Source: Arctopsyche grandis
Lineage: Eukaryota; Arthropoda; Insecta; Trichoptera; Hydropsychidae
Assembly: GCF_051622035.1 (NCBI RefSeq)
Contig: NC_135364.1
Location: 16,863,001-16,927,000 of the forward strand
Reading direction: 5' to 3'
Length of the DNA stretch: 64,000 bases
The notes beneath the pieces were generated by a model. The model was not told the origin of the DNA. It worked only from the letters and a program-made list of their open reading frames with translations, and searched no databases. A program made the position numbers and the translations under genes. Below, in pieces: positions 36,784-48,010 of this stretch (the first letter of the stretch is position 1; every line of letters starts with the position of its first letter).

Positions 36784-37200
36784 GATATATACCAGGAAGG
36801 CCTAACAGGTAGACCCCAATGGGCCTTCCTAGACAATTAATTACAAATATTGCAGCATTTTTATTACACAAATCACTGTATTTCGATAGGCTGAAGAACA
36901 CGAAGTTAACAATTAATTAATCCATAGAGACATCTATGGATATAGACTTGTACATAAACTTTTACATATTGTACATAAATCAAATTCAGATATTTGTGAC
37001 AGCGGGTAGGATGATTTTGCCAATTTGATGGATGAACCGTTTCAACAATGAAATCAGATAAATTGGGAAACTCTGATAAAAAACGATCTACTTGGAGTTA
37101 CAAATATTCAAGTCTGAGTGATTAGCACGGGATCAAACCCGGTAACCTCTCGGTCCTAAACATCAAACAACACAACCACCGAGCCATAAATTTGCTGGCT
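36784..37200 (-). mobile_element. tRNA-derived SINE, copy 2
   Basis: On the minus strand, box A (TGGCTCGGTGGTTG, about 37174-37186) and box B (GGGTTTGATCCC, 37129-37140) head the element. The body contains ATCAGAGTTTCCCAATTTAT and TGATTTCATTGTTGAAACGG, shared with copy 1 at 20.2 kb. The 3' part holds a hairpin, AGGAAGGCC ... GGCCTTCCT (about 36792-36830), and a TATATATC tail. This is the most complete of the three copies. Confidence 0.85.
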
Positions 37201-38476
37201 AAATTTGATTGTGTGATTTTTTGGATAATACTTTTGACAAAAAATAAAAAAAGAAACTTCATTAAGAGGGCTGGGCACCAGTGCCTTGTCCATACAAACG
37301 TATTACACTTCTCCCTTCCTCAATTATGGCACTAGAGAAATTATTTTTTAATATGCTATGGATATCCACCATTGGGATGCATCTATCGTTTTATTTTTTT
37401 GATTAACTATTTTTTATAGGAGCTAGGAGCCGCCATAAAACTATAAAATCGCCTCTTTTTTTTACACCCACAAATAGAGTCCAGCGTGCTTATATAACGG
37501 GCGATTTAAAAAAAAATACGCGCATATGTAGTTGCACAGAAAATATCTTTCTCATACCGATGATGAAATTTTTTTAAAAATTGGTTGAGTTTGGAGGAGA
37601 AAATAGGAGAATACGAAACCTCGATTTTGTCGATTAAAAATACGTATTATCTGGTCGAATCGAAACTCGCATTCACTCAATATATATGTATATATTGTCG
37701 CATTCACTCAATATATATATATATCGAAGAAAGGAACGGCAACAAAATTAAGGTTTCGGGTGTACATCCCTCTTAATGGTTTGTCGCCACAATAGATAGC
37801 TAAATAAAAAAAAACCGAAGAGACAAGATCCAATTAATAAACTCGAAATATTCCTAATAAAATATGTAGTAAAAAATCATTACTTGCATTGAGTTTGGTT
37901 GCATTGAACAGTTAAGAGCGAGATGGGTGACCCTTTCGAATTGTGACGTCACGGGTTGCCGTTGACGTCACATTTGCGTCATGCTGGAGATTCAAAAAGG
38001 TGGGGGTTGCATATCAGTGCCATCCGCAATACGCACACTTTTACATGAAAAATTAAATAATTCATTTTGACAACATTTCACATTTGATGTATGTAAAAGG
38101 ACAAAAAAATCATCAATAAATTGTTTACTTTCCGTTTAAATATTCATGTACTTTTCGTACATACATATTTGTGTCCGGCTATTTTAGTTTCAAAAATATA
38201 CCATTATCATCGCATCACTGTCGAATTGTATTTTAGTACAGAAGCGTGGTGTTGATTTGTTATCGAGGGTACATGTATTTATAAAATATTTAATAATTAC
38301 GATATTATTATTATAAAAAAGTGTGTTCGCAGACTGTTTAATACTTAGAGATTTTTTGAATATGATATTTGACTGTAAATAAATATGTATTGGTTTTCTG
38401 ACGATGAAATAGTATTTTGTTGGATTTGTTGTGTTTTTAAGGATAAAAAATAAAAAAAAATACATTTAAAAAAAAT
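37201..38476. other. Non-coding stretch between SINE and tRNA
   Basis: No gene is supported. A duplicated short word, GCATTCACTCAATATATAT, occurs twice at 37669-37722. The rest is AT-rich with no recognisable element. Confidence 0.45.
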
Positions 38477-38574
38477 TCCTTCGAGCCGGATTTGAACCAG
38501 CGACCTATGGATATCTGTTGTTCATTGAACAATTCCTCTACAGTCCACCGCTCTACCAACTGAGCTATCGAAGG
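38477..38574 (-). tRNA. tRNA-Tyr: tRNA-Tyr (GUA) with 25-base intron
   Basis: The minus strand folds as a complete tRNA: acceptor CCTTCGA pairing with TCGAAGG plus discriminator A; D arm GCTC/GAGC; anticodon stem GTGGA/TCCAT with one G-U pair; loop CTGTAGA carrying anticodon GTA (plus-strand 38539-38541); T arm GCTGG/CCGGC with loop TTCAAAT. The intron at 38513-38537 interrupts one base after the anticodon, the canonical place for eukaryotic nuclear tRNA introns, which tRNA-Tyr genes commonly carry. Removing it leaves 73 bases. The intron contains a small hairpin, TTGTTC-AAT-GAACAA. Box A and box B agree with pol III consensus, and no encoded CCA is present, as expected in eukaryotes. Confidence 0.98.
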
Positions 38575-39889
38575 CATGTCGGGCCGCTGCAAAAGTTGCT
38601 TTATAAGTCAAATCGCCAATTAATGAATAAAATAATAAAAAAGATTATTTTGTTTTGAATTTAAAATTTATTTAATATCTATTAAAAAACAAAATATAAA
38701 TTGTTCATTTAATAGCATACAAATAAAAATTTGAATTGAATGCTATCTTTTTTCTTTACCTTTTCATAATAAAAACTGCCGTTAGATGGTGCAATTTTTA
38801 TTATGCACGCATTTATGTACAAGTGAAAGAATTTTTTTCCATGATTCATAAGAACATATGTATATAATATAATATATACATTAATTTTAAAGAAAGTCAT
38901 GTTTTTATCATTTTTAAAAATTTAATTAATACAAAAATGTTAACTTATTATATTTAATGATCCAAACATAAACAACACGATGTCATAATTTTCGTAAACG
39001 AAGCTGCTTACCGAATTTTTTTCGGTTAATAAAGAAAAAAGGTTAATGCAATTTCCCTAAAAAAGAAAAAGAAACTGATCCGCGTCAGGCAATTCGGTGA
39101 TAATACTGTTTACACGACCTAAACGTAAACAATGGCCTATCAAATGTCTTCAGCACAATTCATTTACTCAACCGTGACAATAAGTAATAGAAAAATCGAA
39201 CAATGACAAATTTAACATGTACGTACACATCATATTCCATTTAGATTAAGTAGTCTAAATTATATTAAAAAAAAGTGCTGATTCGATGACACATTATATA
39301 ATACGAGTGTGATGGTCGACTGCAATCCTATTAAATTTTAAACATCTGCATAATAATGTTGCATGTATGTACTTCAATATAACTTTTTTATTCCAATTTT
39401 CGTAAAATAGCCTTTTAAATCCTATTAAATTGTATCATAAAACAATAAACTGTGGGTATTATATTATAATATATTATAAAACACATTTATCGTGTGTACA
39501 GCCTATCAACTGGTAAAAACCTCAATAAGTGTGCGGGAAAGGTTCGCTATAAAACCTTCGATGAATCAAACTTCAAACGTTCTCAAACCATTTATTTATT
39601 GATGCAGTTATATATTTTATTAAAAATTATTAGTGACTTTTGATGATCATTGTGCATTATTTAAAAATAATACTGAATAATACAATTTTAAGCGTCTCCA
39701 AATATTGCATAATTATAAATTTTGGTGAAAGTAAATGCATGAATAGAAGTCAAATTATTGACTAAATAACTAAAAAGAAGAATTTAAGAATTTGGATTTT
39801 CTGTGTGTGAACTTGGCCATCTGAAAGTCAGAAAAATTTCTAAAAAGAAAAAGCTTCTCTTCTTCTCAATAAGGGCAGAAACTTACCCA
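38575..39889. other. AT-rich non-coding stretch
   Basis: No gene or clear repeat end is supported. A poly-T run for pol III termination of the tRNA is expected on its 3' side, below 38477, where TTTTT occurs on the minus strand at 38471-38475; the sequence here is upstream of the tRNA. Confidence 0.45.
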
Positions 39890-39939
39890 GAGTTGTTAAT
39901 GTTAAAGTTTCAACCTTTTTCGATATAACTTTAATATCT

Positions 39940-40668
39940 GTGTTAAATCGACCGACTTCTGCATTGGTCTACAAATTACCATATATGAAGTTTTACACTT
40001 TAAGAATAAATAAAAAGAAGACAAAATTTGTGACAGTAGATAGAATGCAAACAGACACCGGTGATCTAACGTTGAATGGAGAGGTGTTAGAAAGAGTCAA
40101 AAGAGTCAAATACCTGGGTAGCTGGTTAAATGAAGAGATGGACCCAGATGAAGATCTAAGAATAAGCATCGAGATGGCTAGAACAGTGTTTATCAAAATA
40201 AAGGCGGCCCTTACAAACAAGCATATCAATCTTCGTACGCGTTTGAGATTCGCGAAGAGCTACGTCTGAACAGTGTTACTAGATGGATGTGAAACGTGGA
40301 TTCTGAAGACCAGGATGATCAGCCGCATCGAAGCTTTTGAGATGTGGGTCTACAGGCGCATGCTGAAGATCCCATGGACCAAAAAAGTCACAAATGAAGC
40401 TGTCCTCAGCACGATAGGGAGGGGCAGGGAACTTATTTATGTCACGAGTACCTCGGACACATGATACGGGGTCCAAAATACGAATTTATTCGTTTGATAA
40501 ACTTGGGAAAAATAGAAGGGCAGAAAATGGATTGACAGGAATAAGTTGTCTTGGCTTCGAAACATGCGCATGTGGACCGATATGAGCGCCGAAGATCTGC
40601 GGATATCTTCAAATAATCAACGAGGTGGTCGCCAACTTCCGTATGCTGACAGGAGAAGAAGAAGAAGA
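39940..40668 (+). pseudogene. Non-LTR retrotransposon reverse transcriptase, C-terminal pseudogene
   Basis: Plus-strand translation gives NKKKTKFVTVDR, RVKRVKYLGSWL, DEDLRISIEMA, a stop at 40267-40269, then VLLDGCETWIL, FEMWVYRRMLKIPWT, and after a frameshift near 40440 EYLGHMIRGPKYEFI, then after another shift RKWIDRNKLSWLRNMRMWTD. This is the order seen in the thumb and C-terminal tail of LINE reverse transcriptases: the K-Y-L-G motif, the x-G-C-E-T-W motif, the R-R-M-L motif and the Y-L-G-H motif. The stop replaces the Trp usual before the GCETW strand (TGG to TGA). It ends in a (GAA)n run, a likely 3' tail. It is 5'-truncated and dead. Confidence 0.92.
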
Positions 40669-40669
40669 T

Positions 40670-41722
40670 TTTAAGACAGAGAAATGTAACAATAATATAA
40701 GTGGCTTTTAGAACAAATAACCTGTATCAGAAACTAGCACAATTTTAATAACTACACATATGTATATGTGTACACTACTATTACACGGACGGACTAGAAT
40801 CAGGGTCATCACATATTCACTAAAGAAATAAAAGTCCTTTTTGATAATAGAATATACATACATTGTATGTACATATTTTATTTTGATACAGATTTATATA
40901 CAATTAATTACATATTGATACAAATAGTACAATTTTTACATTCAAAGCTTAATTTTTTGCTTATTATTAATTTATTTATATTTGAGTATATGATGGAGTT
41001 GAGCGTTGGTAGGCAATCGGTTTCTTTTTTCAATTTGCAGTTTATGTTTATCCATTTTTCTTGTAATTATCTGTCCTTAGGAACTCTAAAATTAACGTGT
41101 AATTATACATATAGTTTCAATAAAAATATGTATAATATACAATTAATGATGTTTATGTAATTTAACTCAAATGTAATTAGTTATGAATATAATTGAGTAT
41201 TCGGTGCTTTCCATAGAAATGCTTTACAACTTACTTATGAAAATATATTCTATGTTGTTTGTTGTGTGTATTTGAATGCATTGTGCAATTTTTATCAACG
41301 GTGCACTTCTCCATTTTGCGAGTAATATGAACAAACAGAAAAATGTTAATCAGACATATGTATATACATTGAACACCAAACACAAAACACTTCTTTGGCG
41401 GAAATGAATTAAGTACGTCGGTGGACATACTCCAACCTGACAACAATATGACGCCTAAAGCCACTTCTATTATTATTACATTGCTCTGCTTTAAGATAAC
41501 CCACGCCGCTAAGCAGTTGTGATACTGCAAATTTTTCGATTGAAAATCCAACGAGCTATATTTGATAGTTCCCATTTAATTTCGTCTTCTCATGTAACAC
41601 TTATCTTAGAGAAAAGATAACCGTCCATATAAACAACTTTTAAAGGCTTTTGTCAACAAAACAATATAATCTGTCACGTGGTCGTATTCACTATTTTCAA
41701 TGTATCTGACGTGATAAATGGA
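40670..41722. other. Non-coding stretch, no supported gene
   Basis: AT-rich sequence. A minus-strand frame of 114 codons at 41231-41575 matches no family I recognise and lacks splice or start context. Confidence 0.4.
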
Positions 41723-41725
41723 TAA

Positions 41726-41990
41726 CACTGAGCAACAAAGAAAACTACCGGAGCGGAGAATCAATCTTTACTAATTTAACCCACTAAATTCGAATATGAC
41801 AATAATTTTTGTTTTTTGGTTTCGTTTACGAGATACGAGCGTTTAAAAAATGTGGAATATTTACAGATTTTTGGCTTTTTCAGTCTTTAACATAAAATCT
41901 AGTATTTCTGTGTCAAAAATGAGTATTCGAACCAAAAATCAGATATTTTTTCTATTAATTGTGATTTTTTATTACTTTTCAAAATATACT
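41726..41990 (+). mobile_element. Harbinger-like element, left part only
   Basis: TAA at 41723-41725 precedes CACTGAGCAAC, then CCGGAGCGGAGAATCAATC and about 200 more bases that match the reverse complement of 34130-34330 in the complete copy. The matching right end is not found, so this copy is truncated or joined to other DNA near 41990. Confidence 0.75.
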
Positions 41991-42071
41991 TTTTTACACG
42001 CCTTATCTATGCTATCGCAATCCAGGACAAAACTCTCTGCTTTCCCTGAAGTGTTTTCAGTGATATTTTAT

Positions 42072-42150
42072 CCCATTTTTGAAGAAATTTGGAATGAACT
42101 TGTCGAAATAGCAAGATTGTACGAATTAACAATGACATGAGAGGATACGC
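42072..42150 (+). repeat. Short dispersed repeat shared with 6670-6736
   Basis: TTTGAAGAAATTTGG ... GTACGAATTAACAATGACATG ... ATACGCCCAT matches the 6.7 kb locus. It follows directly after the truncated Harbinger-like copy, so it may be a separate insertion or part of a longer element. Confidence 0.6.
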
Positions 42151-42261
42151 CCATCACAGCGGGAGTCTACCTAAGCAAGCCATGCTGTACGATTCAGTGT
42201 GTCTGAGCCCTTGTATGATTCAGTGTGTCTACGCCGTGCTGTTCCATTCAGTGTGTAGAGC

Positions 42262-42658
42262 CCGGTCACACCCGGTGACTTGCGGGTAACTCTATGAGTG
42301 ACTTGGTTGCGCGTGCAGCTCAAATGTATGCAGTTGTATGGAGCATGCCACACCAGACAACTCCTCTGTTACCCAGGTCGTTGTCACCGCCGACGGTGGG
42401 TCACCGTGATTTTCTTACCTAAGCAACCATCGCAATCCCTTAAAATGTATGGCGTTGTATTGAAAGGTGCCACATTCGGTGATTAATTGCCAGCGACCAC
42501 GGGTGACTTTATAGTGAAATAAAAACAATGAGCACGTGTGGCTGCATCGTCACATATTGAGCGGATTCTTGGTCACTTCTGGTTTTCAAAAGTTGGGTGA
42601 CCAAGAGTGACCACAAACAACTATGCTTGGGCACCGCAAGTCACCCAGTGCGGTCTGT
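42262..42658. mobile_element. GGTGACTTGCGG inverted-repeat element
   Basis: The left part GGTCACACCCGGTGACTTGCGG and the right part CCGCAAGTCACCCAGTGCGGTC are inverted relatives over about 20 bases. GGTGACC-like words recur inside. No transposase and no sure target duplication, so the superfamily is open. Three copies of a word close to ATTCAGTGTGT lie just outside to the left at 42190-42256. Confidence 0.6.
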
Positions 42659-42728
42659 CCAAATGTCATAGTTGACGAGAGATATTATCGGTGCGCTCCG
42701 TTTTACCAACTTAATTTCGCCTGCTTAA

Positions 42729-43264
42729 CCCTTTGAATGCTAACCAACGCCGATCGGCGTTTTACCAACAAGTGCCTGAAAAATGCCGATAGGCGTTGTA
42801 TTTATTTTATTTATGAGCCTTTCCAGGTAGCATTAAAAAAAATGCATTGAACATGGGTCGTGTAATCCGTGTCATTTTTTATAAAGACTGGTTTACACCG
42901 GAATTTCTGAATTTATAACTCCGTAACGAGTATTTTAGATTGTGGTTTGGCATTTAGATTGTGAGCATAACATTTTAACAGCAGTGAAGAAGATGAAACT
43001 AGTTTTTGAAAAATAAACTCATTAATAAACTTATTTTGTTTGTTTTATATTGTTGCAACATATATTAGAGAGTTTAAACACACCTTTACAAAACTTGAAA
43101 TCCTCGGCGGTAGTTATATAGGGTGGTGATCCAGGGTTTGTTTCGATTAGCTTCAATTTTCATACCTGCTTTCTATTGGATTTCTAAATAATTCTAGTTG
43201 GAAATTTTGGCGAAATTTTCAACGTGGCGGGCTTTCAACAGAAAAGACGTCAGCACTCAAAGGG
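42729..43264. mobile_element. piggyBac-like MITE, full copy
   Basis: TTAA at 42725-42728 precedes CCCTTTGAATGCTAAC, and GTCAGCACTCAAAGGG is followed by CTAA, a one-base decay of TTAA. The inverted ends and TTAA target are typical of the piggyBac superfamily. A CGCCGATCGGCG palindrome lies near the left end (about 42749-42760). The 536-base interior has no transposase. Confidence 0.8.
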
Positions 43265-43465
43265 CTAAACATGAGTTTGTATGTTGAATACAAAAACGTT
43301 TTTGCATACATGTATGTAAGTAATATCTTTAATGACTTTAATACACGAGAAATATTGCGATCATTCATATATTTTTAAGCAGTGACCGTCACCGCATCGA
43401 AAAGTCGAAAAATCGAAAATGTTCGTTTACCATGAATACATATGAAAAGCGGGTAGCTTATATAT

Positions 43466-43626
43466 CAGTGGCGTGCGATAAAACTTTCTCTCCCCCCGTC
43501 GTACAGCATCACTTAATTTGCGCGAGCAGGATACAAGAGGAACAGGCTTTTTCTCCCGTATCCTGCCCGCGCACATTAAGCAAGGCTGTACGACAAAAAG
43601 AGAAATAATTTCACCGCATGCCACTG
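43466..43626. mobile_element. CAGTGGCGTG MITE, nested copy
   Basis: It starts CAGTGGCGTGCGAT and ends ACCGCATGCCACTG. It shares GTCGTACA, GGATACAAGAGGAAC, CCCGTATCCTGC and AAGGCTGTACGACAAAAAGAG with the copy at 27522. The internal GTCGTAC ... GTACGAC pair extends the dyad. Confidence 0.82.
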
Positions 43627-43635
43627 ATATATATT

Positions 43636-44100
43636 ATTTATTTATTTATTCTAAATAGACCATTGTGGCATAACAGGAATTCCTAAAGCGCCACAATGGC
43701 CAAAAAATATAACACAAAAAAAAAGAAACAAAATAACAATTAAACATCAACATAAATACATCCATACATAAACATAAAAAATAGCATTTAATAATAACAG
43801 ATAAAGTAAAAATATCAAATAAAATATAGCATAAGGAATGCCTTGCACCTACAGCCAGTTTCAATAAATATGTAAGAAACAACTACAAATACAAAACATC
43901 CCTGTAAGGCCCAAATGGAAGAGAGTTAATCAAAATTTCACTCATAAATCACAATCAATAATGAAAACAATGATGAGCGCAGACTACCAGATAAATGGGT
44001 TAGAGAAATTTCCGACAATTTACGCTCACTAAGGTGGAAAATATCACATTCAGTCTCGGCAGCAACGATTTCATTAAGAAGTCGAATAGCTCATTATATT
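43636..44100 (-). mobile_element. LINE-like 3' end with (TTTA)n and stem, copy B
   Basis: A (TTTA)n run is followed by CCATTGTGGC ... GCCACAATGG, a 10-base stem. The inner part, from about 43875, aligns with 47795-48000 through AAAACATC, AAATGAGC-like, AAGTGGAAAATATCACATTCAG and GCAACGATTTC-TTAAGAAGT. It sits inside composite element copy 2. No reverse transcriptase is retained, so the family assignment rests on tail structure only. Confidence 0.6.
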
Positions 44101-44699
44101 TATAATATACATTATATTTATATATGTACATAGTTCTGTTAACCATGCATACATTCTTTTCGATCTTTGCTTTTTCGATCTTTCGACTTTCGATGCCGTG
44201 ATATAGACCCATTTTTAAGCTATATATACCTTAATAATATTTAAAAAAAAAACGTTTAAAAATCAACTCTTACTATATTTTTAATAGTTAATGTTTATCT
44301 CGTAAAATAAGTATTTCACTATGTGAAACTTTTGTATATGTGTTTTGTATATATTATACAAACTCGACGACGATGTATATCGAAAAAGTTGGTAAAACGG
44401 GACTTGAGATATTGCAAGTTGGTGGAACGAGGTAGACCCACTCATCATGCAATAATTTTTATTTTATGAACAATAACAATGATTTTGAATCATTCTATAA
44501 TATGTACGTATATATGTATGTATATTCGAATCCAACTGAAATCGCCAGAACCACACCACAGTGCGGCACTCAAACCACAAGACACCTCACAGACAATGAA
44601 CCCCACCGAAGCGATACCCACATAATTGCGGCGATTACCGACACCCTTCATCTCGCAAACACACACAGCATAGCTGAGTAGGATATTTGTGACTCGCCA

Positions 44700-45135
44700 T
44701 TACAATAGGTCAAGGTTTCCAAGGGGGCATGGGGGGAAATAGACGTCCGTGTCCCGTAGTTCGGCGAGAGGGAATCGATGGGGGGCGCCGCGCGGGCTGC
44801 GGCCACAGTTGAAGGGGCTCTGGGGTGGGCGGGTGGCGCGTGCGCAAGGGGGGCGGGGGCGGCTCCTGCAGTGGCGCCTCCGCCCCCCTTTGCGCCCCCC
44901 GTTTTCCGTTTCCCAACAGTCGCACCCCGGCCGCCGGCGTAGCAGCAGCGCCTCCGCCCTCCCGCCTCCCGTCCTCCCCCGCCGCCCCCCTCCGAGCGAG
45001 GGTGGCTCCGGCATGCGCCCCCCGCCAGCGCCGCCCCGCCGCCCCCCGAATTCTGCGCCCCTGATGCTGCGACCCTCGTCTTCCAGTTTCGAGCGCGAAG
45101 GTCACGTCCCGCACCACCCACAGGTACCCACGACA
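44700..45135 (+). other. GC- and CpG-rich island, possible promoter and first exon
   Basis: About 400 bases are extremely GC-rich in a window otherwise near two-thirds AT. Long frames exist on both strands, which GC-rich DNA yields by chance because stops are rare, so frame length is no evidence. The best exon-like reading is on the plus strand, ending at a donor CCACAG/GTACCC (45123): from ATG at 45012 it reads MRPPPAPPRRPPNSAPLMLR and then SSSSFEREGHVPHHPQ. The last part is less repetitive than the rest, which mildly favours coding. No family is recognised. It could equally be a CpG promoter or untranslated exon. Confidence 0.4.
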
Positions 45136-45888
45136 CTGTAAACACTTCGTTTGTAAACCGTGGTAAAACGACACTTTTCAATTTACATCAACACGTGATG
45201 ATGACACTTGCGTGGGAAAATTCGACCTCTAAGAAAAAGTTTGTTGCCGCATACAATAGGAAAAGTTACATACAAGTCCAGTGTCGTAATGGGTAGTGTC
45301 ATAATTTGCAATAACAATGTTTTCCGAATGTCGTAAGACTAGTCATATTTTTAAAATAAATTTGATTTTTGAAGGCTTGCATATCAGATACGAATAAAAT
45401 TTGTATGTTTACATATTTTATAAATAACTTTTCTATTTAAAGTGCATCCGACATGCCAAAAATAGCATTGTACATAAATATTTTAAAAGTTGTAAGGATT
45501 AAATTAATTTTAGTTTTAATTTAGTTCAGATTTAATACTGGTTATAAATTTATAATCGAGAAATTAAATGTTTTGATTTAAAAAATCTAATTGTTAAATT
45601 CACCACTTGACAGGCGTGTTGTTTTCAATGCAGAAAACAGGATTGTGCAATAATAAAAAAGTAGTACCATAATAGGGAAAAATAGGTAAATAGTAACCAC
45701 AATAAAGTTTTCATAGTAATGCGATATTGGCGAAGCACTATTTTGGTTATTTATTATTCATGATATTATGATTTAACGGCGTTTGAAGTTTATTTATAGC
45801 TTTTGACCAATGTATAAAATGACATAATTGAGTGATTAACTATCATTGATGATTTTTTTAAATTTTGATTTTAATAAACTGTCGATAT

Positions 45889-46060
45889 TTATTTATTTAT
45901 TTATTTATTTTACATATTAGCCACAGTGACGTTACAGAGATCTCCAACGCGTCGCTGTGGCCGGTCATTCAGTAATAATAACATGATAACAGTAATAATA
46001 ACTTATAATAATAACAATATTAACACAACATCATTAAAATCTGCTATTCAATCGAATTGA
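45889..46060 (-). mobile_element. LINE-like 3' end with (TTTA)n and stem, copy C
   Basis: (TTTA)n at 45889-45910 precedes ACATATTAGCCACAGTGACG and, after about 20 bases, CGTCGCTGTGGCC: a 12-base stem with one mismatch. Trinucleotide-like AATAAT runs follow. The layout equals that at 8713 and 43636. Confidence 0.6.
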
Positions 46061-47789
46061 CACGACTAATCTTGTCTTTGTTTCATTATAGACGAATCAA
46101 AGTTCAGTTATTCATTGAAAAAATTATAATGACCAGTGTTATTATATTAGAAAAATAAAACGATTTGAATTATTTTGAATCAAAAATAAAAGAATATATG
46201 TATTTATTTCTACTTTTGAGTTATTACGTACATACTAAATACACACGCGTCGAAAGAAATACTTTTGGCAATAAAATCTTTTAGAATTACAGCCCTTCAA
46301 TTATATTGAATTACGTAGACGTTCACTTCGATGATTCGAAACAAAAATTGGCAAACATTCAATTCGAGAAAAGTTTCATTTACTTCCATTGTTTGAGTCT
46401 GCAACACAATTGTTTTAAGAAAGTGGTAGAATCTTTTTAGTTTTAGCGTATTGAATCTCAACAAGCCAATCACTTAAAAGCCAAGAAAAATAGAATAACA
46501 GAAATTCCTTATTAAAATCTAAATATTAGCAACATCAATGGTATGTATGTACATATGTATCTATACCGAATATGTTTGAGATAATTGCAATTGATCGACG
46601 TTTTGGCGTTATCTCGCAATTATTTACTCTCGATTGTTTCTCAAGCCGGAAAAAAACGACAGATTGGGAGATGAGAAACTAAACCAGAAGCTAATGAAAA
46701 TTAACCGCAATCCAACATTCGACAATGATTGAACGAGCAGCTGTAACGGCACTAACAAATATTATAATGAAATCTGCTTTGTTCTCGCGGTCCGCAGAAA
46801 TTAATTGTTTTTTTTTTTTAAATGAATAGTTGCGAGGCGTTTTTTCTTCTTCCCGTTATTTTGTTTTGTTTCATGTCGTTTTGGGATAATATTTCGTAGC
46901 TCGGTAGTGGTAGTCGGCAAGGGTTGTTAATGGCCTCAGATTTCACTCTGTATGGTAATTTTACTGGACATTTATTAGAGGTGAAGAAAGGAAAGATTGC
47001 GGGACAACAATGCGACTAGTGCGCAGAATACCGAAAGGGTTAAAAGGGCTGACGCCGTCGATAACCTTTTCTTTTCTTTGAAAAATTAATGCGTAAACCG
47101 TACTAAATTTCCCTAACAAAATAAAGAGTTTCCACCACTTATCATAGTAATCTCAAACAAAATCTAGCTCTATTGTTTTTTAATTAAAATGTTGTGTATA
47201 TGTGAATTACACGTTCTGTTTTCTTAGTCTTGCATAGTTAAGCTTCATAAGATCGATCTCCTAAGATATATCTGGTATATGAAATACCATTTCATGAATA
47301 CTACGATCAAAGACGTTAGCGGAATCTCATTGATTCAGACCTTTAGAGTGAAATTCCATAGTGGGGCATAAAATTCTTAGCCATTTTATTATTATTTTTT
47401 ATTTACTAGTTCCATGCCGTAACTGAATAAAAGAAAAATATGGATATCCAAAAACAATTTTAATAAATAGGAAAAAAAAATCTCCTATTTCTTATTTTTA
47501 TTATTATGACTACATAAATATGTAATTTATTAGGCATATTTAGTGTTACTAGTTAAATAATTAAAATTTTCAACAATTGCCATTAGCGAGAATCATATTA
47601 GCCTTCATTTCGACTACAATTTTAAAATGATAGTAATCAATTTAACCCATTGAAAGAATAATTCAACGTTGAAAAATAAATCGGATCAAGGTTTCGATGA
47701 TTTTATCATATGCATATTGATGACTGGAAGACAGTCACAATTGATGATTATAGACATTTCTAAATCTATGCCAATGGGACTGCTCTCAT
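46061..47789. other. Non-coding stretch, no supported gene
   Basis: No recognisable frame, tRNA or element ends. AT-rich throughout apart from a somewhat more balanced part near 46780-47070. Confidence 0.45.
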
Positions 47790-48010
47790 TGTACAAAACA
47801 TCTCTGCGAGGCCTAAATTGAAGAAAAAATATCAAAATTCCACTTATATTTCAAGTATACATTACATCCAATCATGAAAATAATTATGAGCACAGGCTAT
47901 CAGACAAATAGGTTAAAATAATATCCAATAAATATTCGAGCTCATTGAAGTGGAAAATATCACATTCAGGCACAGTAGCAACGATTTCGTTAAGAAGTTG
48001 GATCCAATAA
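47790..48010 (-). repeat. Internal piece of the copy-B LINE-like family
   Basis: This aligns with 43875-44090: AAAACATCTCTG-x-GAGGCC, AATCATGAAAATAATTATGAGC, CAGACAAATAGGTTA, AAGTGGAAAATATCACATTC and GCAACGATTTCGTTAAGAAG. It lacks the (TTTA)n stem part. Confidence 0.7.

Larger units (their letters stand above)
43382..44210. mobile_element. Composite inverted-repeat element, copy 2
   Basis: The left end TGACCGTCACCGCATCGAAA and the right end TTTCGATGCCGTGATATAGACCC are inverted relatives, and both are shared with copy 1 at 26884-27826. It contains the CAGTGGCGTG MITE at the corresponding place and, just to its right, a LINE-like 3' end that copy 1 lacks. The LINE must therefore have arrived after the copies separated. 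Confidence 0.65.

Noticed and set aside
44648-45181. Long minus-strand frames (up to 177 codons) over the GC-rich island
   Set aside because: Several long frames overlap on both strands because stop codons are rare in GC-rich DNA; composition is Gly/Ala/Arg repeats with no domain.
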